Positions 1-8,273 of a DNA stretch of 64,000 nt are shown here, piece by piece (positions within the stretch are counted from its first letter, which is position 1; the number at the start of each line of letters is the position of its first letter). Origin of the DNA: Brevibacterium daeguense (GTDB lineage: Bacteria; Actinomycetota; Actinomycetes; Actinomycetales; Brevibacteriaceae). The DNA lies in NCBI RefSeq assembly GCF_021729135.1, contig NZ_JAJTWW010000020.1:58361-122360 (forward strand), written 5' to 3'. The position numbers and the translations under genes were made by a program. The notes beneath the pieces are model-generated. The model saw only the letters and a program-made list of their open reading frames with translations. It made no database searches and was not told the DNA's origin.

Positions 1-1
1 T

Positions 2-571
2 GTGCTGCTCTCGGACCCCCTGCGGGAGTGGATGCTGAGGCTGGTGGAGCGGGTCCACGCCGGCGCGGCCGGAAACGCTGTTCCGGCCGGCTCGGACTCC
101 GGCGGTTGCGCGCCTGTGCCGGCCGCCGCCCCTGTCGCCCTGGAGTGGACGAAGGACATCCAGCGGGAATTCTGGGCCGGGCTCAAGCACCGGCATCCGG
201 AGTGGAGCACCGGGCAGCGGCGGGTCGCCGAGCGGGCGTGGCTGCGGACCTGCTCCCCACAGCCGATCAGCGGCTATCAGCGCATCATCCGCGCGCATGT
301 CCGCGACGCCGAGGACGCCCATCTCGACTCGGCGGCGGAGCATGCCGGGGTGGATCTCCTCGTCACCGACGACACCCGCGCCTTCCGGCCGACGGTGCAG
401 TCGTCCTACCGCATCGCGAGCGCCGACGAGTTCCTCTGCCTGCTCGCCGATCTGCTGACGGTCCAGCTGGTGACCGCCGAGGTGTCGTGCGAGGATCCCG
501 AGACGCAGGCGCGGCTGCTGCGCTCCTCGGGAGCTGTGCGGTTCGCGGAGCGAGTGCACCGGCAGCAGTGA
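2..571 (+). CDS. PIN-domain protein, N-terminus cut by window edge
   Basis: The opening residues VLLSDPLREW match the start of PIN ribonuclease domains, where a catalytic Asp lies just before a NVL-type strand. That Asp and the true start codon are therefore probably outside the window, and the GTG at position 2 is likely an internal valine. The C-terminal part has the PIN signature AEDAHLDSAAEHAGVDLLVTDD (about residues 102-124), with acidic residues that would complete a Mg-binding site. PIN proteins are mostly RNases of VapC-type toxin-antitoxin pairs; an antitoxin, if any, would lie upstream and is not visible. The next gene is convergent. The family call is fairly safe; a toxin role is inference. 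Confidence 0.65.
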   Translation: MLLSDPLREWMLRLVERVHAGAAGNAVPAGSDSGGCAPVPAAAPVALEWTKDIQREFWAGLKHRHPEWSTGQRRVAERAWLRTCSPQPISGYQRIIRAHVRDAEDAHLDSAAEHAGVDLLVTDDTRAFRPTVQSSYRIASADEFLCLLADLLTVQLVTAEVSCEDPETQARLLRSSGAVRFAERVHRQQ

Positions 572-574
572 TCG

Positions 575-617
575 GTCCTCGTCCGAGGACAGCGATGACC
601 GGTCCTCGGCGGAGGAC
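575..617. terminator. tandem short hairpins after the PIN gene
   Basis: Two near-identical stem-loops follow the PIN stop codon: GTCCTC/GAGGAC arms at 575-590 and again at 602-617. They lie between convergent genes and could end transcription from the left. No T-run follows, so termination is inferred. They could also be a small tandem duplication. Confidence 0.45.
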
Positions 618-658
618 AGCGGCAGCCGGCCCTCGGCCCGCTCCGCCAGCGGCGGCAC

Positions 659-1321
659 TCAGTCGTCGTCCCGCGGCAGCCCGAGGAACTCGGCGAACGC
701 CTCGGCGCCGGTGACCTCCACCGGACTCCGCGGGCGCACGAGGGTTCGAGGAGTCACCACGAGGGCCTGCTCGCGGGCCGAACCGCCGGCGGCATCGCGG
801 GTCCGCTTCTGGCCGTTGGGCGTGTATCCGCACTTCTCCGACACCCGTCTGCTCGCCTCGTTGCCCAGCAGGTGACCGGAGTAGAGCTCCACCGCTCCGA
901 AGCGGTCGAAGAACGCCGAGGCGATCATCTGCCGCATGAGGGTGCCGGTTCCCACGCCCTGCTGCGGGCGGCCCAGCCAGGACCCTGTAGTGCCGACCCG
1001 GGTCACCGGGTAGTGCTCGGCCTTGATCCCCTGCACACCCACCACGCGACCGGCCCGGCGCACGGTGAACTCGACGTGCCACTTCTCACGCGTGAACCCT
1101 GCCCGCAGACCCCAGTGGTACGTCGCCAGACCCCGGGCGACCTGGGAGTGAGGGCCGGAGTCCCAGGGAACGGCGAAGGCCTGGATCCCGTCGGCGCGCA
1201 CGCCCTGGGCGGCCGCCTCGGCGATCTCCGGGCAGTCGGCCTCCCGAACCGGTGAGAGGGTGATGTCGTCACAGCGGATGGTGATTCCGAACGGGGGCCA
1301 GATCTCCTCGAGCGTCAGCAT
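659..1321 (-). CDS. GNAT-family N-acetyltransferase (RimJ/RimL type)
   Basis: This 220-residue protein has the Acetyltransf_3 layout. It opens with a strand-rich segment around ITLSPVREADCPEIAEAA. The acetyl-CoA loop region is WLGRPQQGVGTGTLMRQM, and the C-terminal segment ends in NEASRRVSEKCGYTPNG, typical of RimJ/RimL-like enzymes that acetylate N-termini or small amines. The substrate cannot be read. I chose the ATG at 1321 because GACAAT lies exactly 6 nt upstream (1328-1333), as in leaderless actinobacterial genes, and there is no properly spaced Shine-Dalgarno. It is divergent from the alcohol dehydrogenase at 1403. Confidence 0.8.
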   Translation of the reverse strand: MLTLEEIWPPFGITIRCDDITLSPVREADCPEIAEAAAQGVRADGIQAFAVPWDSGPHSQVARGLATYHWGLRAGFTREKWHVEFTVRRAGRVVGVQGIKAEHYPVTRVGTTGSWLGRPQQGVGTGTLMRQMIASAFFDRFGAVELYSGHLLGNEASRRVSEKCGYTPNGQKRTRDAAGGSAREQALVVTPRTLVRPRSPVEVTGAEAFAEFLGLPRDDD

Positions 1322-1389
1322 GCTCCCATTGTCGCCGCGCCGGGTTTCAACGGTCCGTCCGAACGCTCGATATCGATGGTGCGGATCAC

Positions 1390-1395
1390 TATGCT
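1390..1395 (+). promoter_or_regulatory. -10 box of a leaderless transcript
   Basis: TATGCT ends 7 nt before the ATG at 1403, and no Shine-Dalgarno is visible. This suggests transcription starts at or next to the start codon. Confidence 0.45.
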
Positions 1396-1402
1396 GATGC
1401 CT

Positions 1403-2443
1403 ATGACTACTGTGGCCTGCTACCAGGCGACCGCCGCCGATCAGCCCCTGTCGAAGGGCACCCTCGACCGTCGCGAGCTCCGGGACGACGACATCCTCAT
1501 CGAGATCGAATACGCCGGCATCTGCCACTCCGACATCCACACCGTCCGCGACGAGTGGGGCGGTGCCCGCTTCCCCCTGACCCCGGGCCACGAGATCGTC
1601 GGGCGGATCGTCGAGCTCGGCTCGGGAGTCACCGGATTCTCCGTCGGCGAGCGCGTGGGCGTGGGCTGCATGGTGGATTCCTGCGGCGACTGCGAGCACT
1701 GCGCGGTCGGCGACGAGCACTACTGCACGACCGGGTCCACCCCCACCTACAACGGCATCGACCGGCGCGACGGGTCCGTCACCCAGGGCGGCTACTCCAC
1801 CCATCTTCCGGTGAATGCGCGGTTCGCCGTGCGGATTCCGGAATCGCTCGACCCGGCTGCCACCGCGCCGCTGCTGTGCGCCGGAATCACCACCTATTCC
1901 CCGCTGCGCCGCTGGGGCGCCGGTCCGGGCACGAGGGTGGCAGTCGTCGGAATGGGCGGGCTGGGCCACGTCGCCGTCAAGCTCGCCGTCGCACTGGGCG
2001 CGGAGGTCTCGGTGTTCTCCCACAGCCTGGCCAAAGAGGCCGACGGCAAGCGGTTCGGCGCCTCGGGCTACTACGCGACATCGGAGGAGGCGTTCTACCG
2101 TCCGCACAAGAACTCCTTCCACCTCATCATCAACACCGTCTCCGCCCCGCAGGATGTCAACGACTACATCAAGATGCTGCGCCCGGAGGGCATTCTGGTG
2201 CTGCTCGGCGCACCGGGCGTGAACTACGATGTCTCGCCCGGTCTGCTCATGCGGGGGAAGACGATGGCCGGCTCGATGATCGGCGGCATGCGGGAGACGC
2301 AGGAGATGATCGACTTCTGCGCCGAGCACGGGATCACCGCGGAGATCGAGCTCATCGACGCCGAGCAGATCAACGACGCGTACGAACGGGTCATCGCCTC
2401 CGACGTCCGCTACCGCTTCGTGATCGACGCCAAGACGTTCTGA
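1403..2443 (+). CDS. zinc-dependent alcohol dehydrogenase (cinnamyl-alcohol/YahK-like)
   Basis: A 346-residue medium-chain dehydrogenase. The catalytic zinc ligands are C41 and the H63-E64 pair. The structural zinc site is C94, C97, C100 and C108, and the Rossmann motif GMGGLGH lies near residue 183. The segments AGICHSDIHTVRDEW and TPGHEIVGRI place it with NADP-dependent broad-range aldehyde reductases of the cinnamyl alcohol dehydrogenase branch. The likely role is cytoplasmic reduction of aldehydes. An in-frame ATG at 1376 is possible, but 1403 fits the family N-terminus and the -10 box at 1390-1395. It appears monocistronic. Confidence 0.88.
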   Translation: MTTVACYQATAADQPLSKGTLDRRELRDDDILIEIEYAGICHSDIHTVRDEWGGARFPLTPGHEIVGRIVELGSGVTGFSVGERVGVGCMVDSCGDCEHCAVGDEHYCTTGSTPTYNGIDRRDGSVTQGGYSTHLPVNARFAVRIPESLDPAATAPLLCAGITTYSPLRRWGAGPGTRVAVVGMGGLGHVAVKLAVALGAEVSVFSHSLAKEADGKRFGASGYYATSEEAFYRPHKNSFHLIINTVSAPQDVNDYIKMLRPEGILVLLGAPGVNYDVSPGLLMRGKTMAGSMIGGMRETQEMIDFCAEHGITAEIELIDAEQINDAYERVIASDVRYRFVIDAKTF

Positions 2444-2676
2444 GGGACCGCCGCACCCTTCTGAGGCCGGCGGATCCGCCCCGGAACCCGCGGATCGGCG
2501 CTGAAGATGCGGTAACCCGCACGATTGTCCGCAGGTTCTGACACTCCGCTCCGGACCGACAATTCTCCTGGGACGCACCCCCTATTCTTGAGCCACCACA
2601 TCCACCCCATCGTTCGGGAACGGCCCTGATTCGGCGCCGGTGGCGAATCGTCAGGGGGACCCCAGAAGGAGCCACG
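2444..2676 (+). other. intergenic region upstream of the ectoine hydrolase gene
   Basis: No gene is seen. It holds a possible -10 box TATTCT (2583-2588), a short palindrome CGTTCGGGAACG (2611-2622), and an inverted repeat GATTCG-N10-CGAATC (2628-2649) just before the ribosome-binding site. The last could be an operator for the ectoine hydrolase gene. No clear -35 box was found. Confidence 0.35.
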
Positions 2677-3957
2677 ATGCTCTTCACCGCGGAGGAGTAC
2701 GAAGCACGTCTGGCCCGCGTGCGGGCGCGGATGGCCGATCAGGGGCTGCGTGCGCTGATCGTGACCGATCCCGCCAACATCTACTACCTGACCGCGTACA
2801 ACGCGTGGTCGTTCTACACCCCGCAGATGCTGTTCGTCCCCTACCAGGGCGACATGGTGTTCTTCGCCCGGGAGATGGATGCCAACGGCGCATTCCGCAC
2901 CAGCTGGCTGCCGGAGTCCTGCATCGAGCCCTATCCGGAGGCCTACGTCCATCGAGCGGACATCCATCCCTTCGACTGGATCGCGCAGCGGCTGCGGCGG
3001 CGCAAGCTCATCGCGCCCACCACCGGAGTCGTCGGCCTGGAGATGGACTCGAATTTCTTCACCGCGAAGTCCTACCGCGCTCTCGTCAACGCGGTGCCCG
3101 AGTGGACGCTGGTGGACTCGTTCGAGCTGGTCAACTGGGTCCGCGCGGTGAAGTCGGAGGCAGAGATCGTCCTCATGCGGAAGGCGGCGACCATCACCAC
3201 TGCGGCCATGGAAGCCGCCCGGGAGACCATCGCCGTCGGCGTCATCCAGGCCGAGGTCGCCTCGGCGATCTCTGCGGTCCAGTTCCGTGGCGCCGGCGAG
3301 CTGGCCGGCGACTATCCGGCGATCGTGCCGATGATGCCCACCGGCGAGGCGGCCGACACCCCGCACCTGACGTGGAGCGGGCAGCGGTTCGAGAGGGACC
3401 AGATCGTCATCATCGAGCTCGGCGGGGTGTACAAGCGCTATCACGTGCCCCTGGCCCGCACCTTCACGACCGGCGCGGCGTCGGAGAACGTCCGCTATCT
3501 GGCCGAGGCCGTCGACACCTCGCTGCAGGCGATGATCGAGACGATCGCCTCCGGGGTGGCGGTCAGCGAGCTCGCACAGGCGTGGAACCGTTCGCTGTTC
3601 ACCTTCGGGCTGACCAAGGAGTCCCGCCTGGGCTATTCGATCGGTGTCGGCTATCCCCCGGACTGGGGCGAGCGCACCATCTCGATCCGCACGGAGGACG
3701 AAACCGTCCTGGAGCCGAACATGACCTTCCACCTGATCGCCGGGATGTGGATGGACGGCTACGGCTATGAGTGCTCGGAACCCGTGCGCGTGACCGCCGA
3801 CGGCGTCGAGCTGTTCACCGACCTGCCCCGCGGGGTCACTTCAACGCTGGGCTCTTCCGCCGACTCGGGCTCCAACCCGGGCACCAGCCCGGTCTCGAAC
3901 TCGAGCCCCGGTCCGGTCTCCAGCCCGATCGCGCCGATCACCGCCGAATCCGCCTGA
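2677..3957 (+). CDS. doeA: ectoine hydrolase, M24 (creatinase/prolidase) fold
   Basis: DoeA/EutD opens the ectoine ring to N-acetyl-2,4-diaminobutyrate, the first step of ectoine catabolism in the cytoplasm. Family signatures are strong: TDPANIYYLTAYNAWSFY near residue 30, GDYPAIVPMMPTG (about 210), a KRYHVPLARTF segment where classical M24 peptidases carry metal-binding Asp residues, and GYPPDWGERT (about 325). The loss of those Asp ligands separates this family from Xaa-Pro peptidases. A creatinase-like N-domain (about 1-165) precedes the catalytic fold. AAGGAG sits before the ATG. The last 35 or so residues are a Ser/Pro/Gly-rich tail not expected in the family. The M20 gene follows 15 nt downstream. 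Confidence 0.78.
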   Translation: MLFTAEEYEARLARVRARMADQGLRALIVTDPANIYYLTAYNAWSFYTPQMLFVPYQGDMVFFAREMDANGAFRTSWLPESCIEPYPEAYVHRADIHPFDWIAQRLRRRKLIAPTTGVVGLEMDSNFFTAKSYRALVNAVPEWTLVDSFELVNWVRAVKSEAEIVLMRKAATITTAAMEAARETIAVGVIQAEVASAISAVQFRGAGELAGDYPAIVPMMPTGEAADTPHLTWSGQRFERDQIVIIELGGVYKRYHVPLARTFTTGAASENVRYLAEAVDTSLQAMIETIASGVAVSELAQAWNRSLFTFGLTKESRLGYSIGVGYPPDWGERTISIRTEDETVLEPNMTFHLIAGMWMDGYGYECSEPVRVTADGVELFTDLPRGVTSTLGSSADSGSNPGTSPVSNSSPGPVSSPIAPITAESA

Positions 3958-3972
3958 CCGGCCAGCAGGACA

Positions 3973-5379
3973 GTGAACCGCGAAATGCCCCGCGCCGAGG
4001 CGCCCGTCCCGGCGACAGCCGACGGTGAGCCGATCGTCAACCTGACCTCGCTGGCCGACCTCAACGAGATCGTCGACCTCACCTGCAGCCTCGTCGCCTG
4101 CGATTCGACCAACCCGGGCGGCACCGAGGACTCGACGGTGGAGGTGATCGTCGACTTCGCGCGCCATGCGGGGCTGCTCGTTCACGTCGCCGAGGTGGCG
4201 CCGGGACGCCCGAATGTCGTCGTCACCCTGCCCGCGACTTTCGCCGGCCCGGCCGGCCCAGACGCTGGTGAGGCAGGTGGCGCCTCGGGCGCGGGAAACG
4301 GTCCTGGTCTGCTCTTCCTGGGCCATTCCGATGTCGTCCCCGCAGGGGACGGGTGGGGCGGTGACCCGTTCGCGCCACGGGTCGAGGAGGGCCGGGTCAC
4401 CGGCCGCGGCACCGCGGACATGAAGGGAGCACTGGCGGTCGTCCTGTGCGTGATGGCCGGGCTCGCCGAGGCGGTCGCGGGCGGGCACGTTGAGCTCTCC
4501 GGACCCGTCAGCCTGGCCGTCACCGTCGATGAGGAGGAGACCGGGATCGGGATCCGGCATCTCGTCGTCGGTCGCCGCGAGGGTGACGGACGCGGTGACG
4601 AAGGCCGTGACGGTGCTGGTGACGTCGCTGGGGTGGACGAAACCCGGGCCTTGCGGGGCCGACTGGGACCGCATGCCGGAACGGAGTTCCTCGGCTGCGT
4701 GGTCGCCGAACCCACCGAGCTGGAGGTCGTTCGCGCCTGCCGGGGCGACTCCTACATCGACTTCACCATCACCGGGAAGCCCGCGCACTCCGGACGGCCG
4801 GGCGATGGCATCAACGCGATCACGGCCGCGGCGGGGGTGATCGCGGAGATCGAGCGCGACAATCAGCGGCTCGCGCAGGAGCCGGACACGGTGCTCGGGG
4901 CGGCGACGTGGAGTCCCGGCCTGATCAGCGGCGGGACGGGCACCTCGATCGTGGCGGGGGAATGCTTCCTGTCGGTCGACCGGCGGCTGCTGCCGGGCGA
5001 GGACGTCCGCGGCGTGGCGGCGATGATGACGGCGCGACTGCTGCCCCACATGCCCCCGGGGGTCGAGGTGAGCGCCTCGGTTCCGATGGCGATGCCCGGA
5101 TTCATCACCGCCGAGGACGACCCCCTGGTCACCGCGGCGGCACAGGCAGTGACCTCGGCGCTCGGACGCCCCGCGGAGGTCAGCGCCTGGAGCGCCTCCT
5201 GCGACGGCGGGTTCATCGCCGAGCGGTTCGGCATTCCCGTGATCGTGTGCGGCCCCGGCAGCGTCAACGATGAGGCGCATCAGGCGGACGAGAGCGTGGG
5301 AATCCGGGAGCTGGAGGCCGCGGCACGGGCGTATACCGAGTTGATCGACACGATGCTCGGAGCGGAGCACAAGAGCTGA
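3973..5379 (+). CDS. M20-family deacetylase/peptidase (ArgE/DapE-like)
   Basis: A 468-residue metal-dependent amidohydrolase with the M20 metal sites: GHSDVVP, GTADMKG, the acidic VDEEETG loop, and AEPTE. The dimerisation domain begins near KPAHSGRPG. M20 enzymes remove acyl groups from amino acids. Directly behind an ectoine hydrolase gene, the simplest inference is deacetylation of N-acetyl-diaminobutyrate, a step normally done by the unrelated AspA/AstE-type DoeB. The GTG start follows AGGA. An odd Gly/Asp/Arg-rich insertion of roughly 35 residues (from about REGDGRGDEG) interrupts the fold before AEPTE. The alternative is a general N-acyl-amino-acid hydrolase. Confidence 0.75.
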   Translation: MNREMPRAEAPVPATADGEPIVNLTSLADLNEIVDLTCSLVACDSTNPGGTEDSTVEVIVDFARHAGLLVHVAEVAPGRPNVVVTLPATFAGPAGPDAGEAGGASGAGNGPGLLFLGHSDVVPAGDGWGGDPFAPRVEEGRVTGRGTADMKGALAVVLCVMAGLAEAVAGGHVELSGPVSLAVTVDEEETGIGIRHLVVGRREGDGRGDEGRDGAGDVAGVDETRALRGRLGPHAGTEFLGCVVAEPTELEVVRACRGDSYIDFTITGKPAHSGRPGDGINAITAAAGVIAEIERDNQRLAQEPDTVLGAATWSPGLISGGTGTSIVAGECFLSVDRRLLPGEDVRGVAAMMTARLLPHMPPGVEVSASVPMAMPGFITAEDDPLVTAAAQAVTSALGRPAEVSAWSASCDGGFIAERFGIPVIVCGPGSVNDEAHQADESVGIRELEAAARAYTELIDTMLGAEHKS

Positions 5380-5451
5380 GGTGCAGTAGGGATTTGAGGT
5401 GCAGTATGGATTTGAGAGGCAGTATGGATTTGAGAGGCAGTATGGAGTTGA
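5380..5451. repeat. four tandem 18-bp repeats
   Basis: Directly after the M20 stop codon, four 18-bp units run end to end: GGTGCAGTAGGGATTTGA, GGTGCAGTATGGATTTGA, then two units beginning GAGGCAGTATGGA. Each unit ends in TGA. There are no spacers, so this is not a CRISPR array. It ends 40 bp before the next gene. Confidence 0.9.
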
Positions 5452-5491
5452 GTTCCTGAGCTGCTGAGACCTTCGAGGGGCGGTGCCGATC

Positions 5492-6052
5492 ATGAGCCGA
5501 CGGATGTTCACCGCACTGCTCCCGCCCGCCGGCGTGCGCCGCGAGCTGGACGAATTGCTGCGACCGCGCCGGAAGACCGACCGGCTGATCCGCTACACCT
5601 CCCAGGAGCGCTGGCACGTCACTCTGAGCTTCATGCCCGCAGTCGGCCCTGCCTCCGAGGAGACCCTGGTCGGACTTCTCCATGAGATCGCCTCCGGGAC
5701 GGCCGGCTTCCCTGTCGCCCTCGGGCAGGCCGACGGCTTCCCGAATGCGCGGCGTGCCAAGGTCCTCTACCTGGGCGTCACCGAGGGCCGCGGCGAGGTG
5801 GTCGCCCTGAGTTCGGCCTGTCGCGAGGCGGCCGGGCGCGCAGGCACTGGTGCGGACCAGCGGGAATCGGTTCCGCACCTGACGATCGCCCGGGTCAGAT
5901 ACCACCCGATCGACGCCCGCACGTGGCGCGACGAACTGCACCCTCTCCCTCTGCTGCGCTGGCACGTTGGCTCTTTCGCGCTGGTCGCCTCGAACATGGG
6001 AGACGGCCCGGAGAGGTACGAGGTGGTCGCTGAGTTCCCGCTGCGCGGTTAG
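5492..6052 (+). CDS. thpR: RNA 2',3'-cyclic phosphodiesterase, 2H superfamily
   Basis: A 186-residue protein with the two HxT catalytic motifs of the 2H phosphoesterases: HVTLSF at residue 42 and HLTIAR at residue 129. The N-terminus RMFTALLPP is typical of LigT/ThpR. These enzymes open 2',3'-cyclic phosphates on RNA ends to 2'-phosphates in the cytoplasm. I prefer the ATG at 5492 because GAGGGG (5475-5480) lies 11 nt upstream; a GTG at 5483 is too close to it. The gene ends 7 nt from the convergent GMC gene. Confidence 0.82.
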   Translation: MSRRMFTALLPPAGVRRELDELLRPRRKTDRLIRYTSQERWHVTLSFMPAVGPASEETLVGLLHEIASGTAGFPVALGQADGFPNARRAKVLYLGVTEGRGEVVALSSACREAAGRAGTGADQRESVPHLTIARVRYHPIDARTWRDELHPLPLLRWHVGSFALVASNMGDGPERYEVVAEFPLRG

Positions 6053-6059
6053 CGCAAGC

Positions 6060-7625
6060 TCAGACCCCGCCCGTCTTCAGCTGCTCGGCGATGTACTCCG
6101 CCTGCCGGGTGGCGAGCGCGACGATGGTCAGCGTCGGGTTCGCGGATGCGCCGGTGGTGAAGACCGAGCCGTCGCTGACGAACAGGTTCGGCACGTCGTG
6201 GGCCCGCCCGAACTCGTTGACGACGCCGTCCGCCGGGTCCTGGCTCATCCGGGCGGTTCCCATGTTGTGGGTGCTCGGGTACGGCGGGGTCTGCCAGACG
6301 TTGCCTGCCCCGACCGCCCGGTAGAGCTCCTCTCCCTGCCGGTAGCCGTGCTCGCGCATGGCGATGTCGTTCGGGTGGTCGTCGTAGTGCACATTGGGCA
6401 CCGGCAGCCCGAACTGATCGGTCACGGTGGAGCTGAGCGTCACCCGGTTGGTCTCCTGCGGCATGTCCTCGCCGACGATCCACATCCCGGCGGTGCACTC
6501 CAGCGCGTCGAGCCGGGCGGTGAACTCCGGTCCCCAGGCACCGGGGTTGGCGAAGCTGGCCATGAACGCCGGCCCGATGGAGATCGGCTCCATGTAGTAG
6601 CCGCCGGCGAACCCGCGGTCGGGGTCGTGCCGCGATTCGTCGGCGATGATGCCCGACATCGTCTCCCCGCGCCACATGCGCACGGGCTTCTCGAACTGCG
6701 CGTACACCGATCCCGTGGTGTGACGCAGGTAGTTCCTGCCCACCATCCCCGAGGAGTTGGCGAGGCCATCGGGAAACAGCGGGCTGGCCGACATCAGCAG
6801 CAGCCGGGGTGTCTCGATGGCATTGCCCGCAACGCAGACCAGGCGCGCAGCCTGCCGGTGAAGGTTGCCGTCCTTGTCGATGTAGAGCACCGCGTCGGCC
6901 CGGCCTCTGTCATCGTGGGTGATCTGCACGGCCTGCGACTCCGGCCGCAGGTCGAGCAGGCCCGACTGCAGCGCCTTCGGCAGCTCGCTGACGAGGGTGC
7001 TCCACTTGGCACCGCTCTTGTCGCCCTGGAAGTTGAACCCGTCCTGGACGGATGCCGGCCGGCCGTCGTAGGGCTCGGCGTTCGTGGCGTACGGCCCCGT
7101 GGCGTAGTACCTGTAGCCGATCTTCTCCGCACCGTTCGCGAACACCTTGTAGTTGTTGGTCGCGGGCAGCGGCGGACGACCGTGGCGGTGCGTGCTGCCC
7201 ATCTTGATCTCGGCGGCGTCATAGTACGGCTCGAGGTCTTTCAGGCTCAGCGGCCAGTCGAGGAGGGAGGCGCCGTCGATCCGCCCATAGCGGCTGCGGG
7301 TCTTGAACTCGTGCTCGTGGAAGCGCGGTGTGGCACCCGACCAGTGCGTGGTCGAACCGCCGACCGCCTTGACTATCCAGGCGGGCAGCGCCGGGAAGTC
7401 GCGGGCGATCCGCCAGGACCCCGTCGTCGTCCGCGGGTCCAGCCAGGCCATCTGGTTGAATGCCTCCCACTCGTCGTTGACGTAGTCGTCCGCGGTGAGG
7501 TGGGGTCCGGCCTCAAGGAGGACGACCGGGACGCCGGCCTTGGTCAGTTCGTAGGCGATGGTGCCGCCGCCGGCACCGGATCCGATGACGACGACTGCTG
7601 CCTCGTCCTTGTCGATGGCCTTCAT
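6060..7625 (-). CDS. GMC-family FAD oxidoreductase
   Basis: A 521-residue flavoprotein. The N-terminal FAD motif VIGSGAGGG lies at about residues 13-21, the middle has GGSTTHWSGATPR, and the C-terminal GMC domain carries HNMGTARM and the ASANPTLTIVALA ending. The sequence resembles the large subunit of membrane-bound gluconate/sorbitol-type dehydrogenases, which oxidise polyols or sugar acids and pass electrons to the respiratory chain. The start overlaps the stop of the small-subunit gene by 4 nt (ATGA), implying translational coupling and a complex. The substrate is unknown. Confidence 0.87.
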   Translation of the reverse strand: MKAIDKDEAAVVVIGSGAGGGTIAYELTKAGVPVVLLEAGPHLTADDYVNDEWEAFNQMAWLDPRTTTGSWRIARDFPALPAWIVKAVGGSTTHWSGATPRFHEHEFKTRSRYGRIDGASLLDWPLSLKDLEPYYDAAEIKMGSTHRHGRPPLPATNNYKVFANGAEKIGYRYYATGPYATNAEPYDGRPASVQDGFNFQGDKSGAKWSTLVSELPKALQSGLLDLRPESQAVQITHDDRGRADAVLYIDKDGNLHRQAARLVCVAGNAIETPRLLLMSASPLFPDGLANSSGMVGRNYLRHTTGSVYAQFEKPVRMWRGETMSGIIADESRHDPDRGFAGGYYMEPISIGPAFMASFANPGAWGPEFTARLDALECTAGMWIVGEDMPQETNRVTLSSTVTDQFGLPVPNVHYDDHPNDIAMREHGYRQGEELYRAVGAGNVWQTPPYPSTHNMGTARMSQDPADGVVNEFGRAHDVPNLFVSDGSVFTTGASANPTLTIVALATRQAEYIAEQLKTGGV

Positions 7626-8212
7626 TTCCTCACCTCTCCGGCTTCCGTCTGGGTCGACCCGGGCTGGGTGACGGTGTCGCGCTGCGCCTCCACTGTGGGT
7701 GCTGGTCCCGCGAAGAGGCCCGAGGTGTACGGCACGAACTCCTCCGGGCCGTCGTACTCCTCGATGCGGGGTTCGGGCAGCCAATCGAGATCATTGAAGC
7801 CGCGGTCGATGTAGCCGCCCTTGTCGAACGACGGTCCCTCGTATCCGAGGCACTCCCATACCTCGTGGTCGTCGTAGAAGTTGAGCACGGTGGTCCGGCG
7901 GACGAAGCCGAAGAAGGTCGAGTCCTCGACCTTGCGCAGGACCTTGAGCGCCTCCCCGTCGGAGAGCGCGGTGAAGTCTCCGCCCGACACGACGTTGAGG
8001 GCGTTGAGGCCCTGGGTCAGGGCCACGCGCCACCAGGTGGACGCCTCGGCTTCATCGAGGATCGTCTGCGCCGTCCGCTCGTACGGCGCGTCGGGGATGG
8101 CGCTGTGCGGGAAGGCGACCCGGATCACCCGGACGAGGATCCGCTTGGCGTCCTCGGTCATCTGGGTGGCGTTGAGCTGCCGGAATTTCGCCGGAAGGCT
8201 GGACTCGGTCAT
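7622..8212 (-). CDS. gluconate 2-dehydrogenase subunit 3-like protein
   Basis: A 196-residue protein with the AFPHSAIPDAPYERTAQTIL segment characteristic of gluconate dehydrogenase subunit 3. This small partner of GMC-type catalytic subunits aids assembly or export. No twin-arginine signal is evident, so the complex may be cytoplasmic or handled differently. AGGAG precedes the ATG at 8212. Its stop overlaps the GMC start by 4 nt. The pairing supports a two-subunit dehydrogenase; the family call rests on one motif region and position. Confidence 0.65.
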   Translation of the reverse strand: MTESSLPAKFRQLNATQMTEDAKRILVRVIRVAFPHSAIPDAPYERTAQTILDEAEASTWWRVALTQGLNALNVVSGGDFTALSDGEALKVLRKVEDSTFFGFVRRTTVLNFYDDHEVWECLGYEGPSFDKGGYIDRGFNDLDWLPEPRIEEYDGPEEFVPYTSGLFAGPAPTVEAQRDTVTQPGSTQTEAGEVRK

Positions 8213-8273
8213 GTCGTGCTCCTGATCGTCGTTGATCGGACAAGCGGGTCGATGGCTGTGGTCGGCGGACTCG

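Noticed and set aside
1322..2578. Extension of the acetyltransferase frame across the dehydrogenase
   Set aside because: The added part is antisense to a well-conserved dehydrogenase and has no family similarity.
5380..5451. CRISPR-like array
   Set aside because: The 18-bp units are contiguous with no unique spacers, and no cas genes are present.
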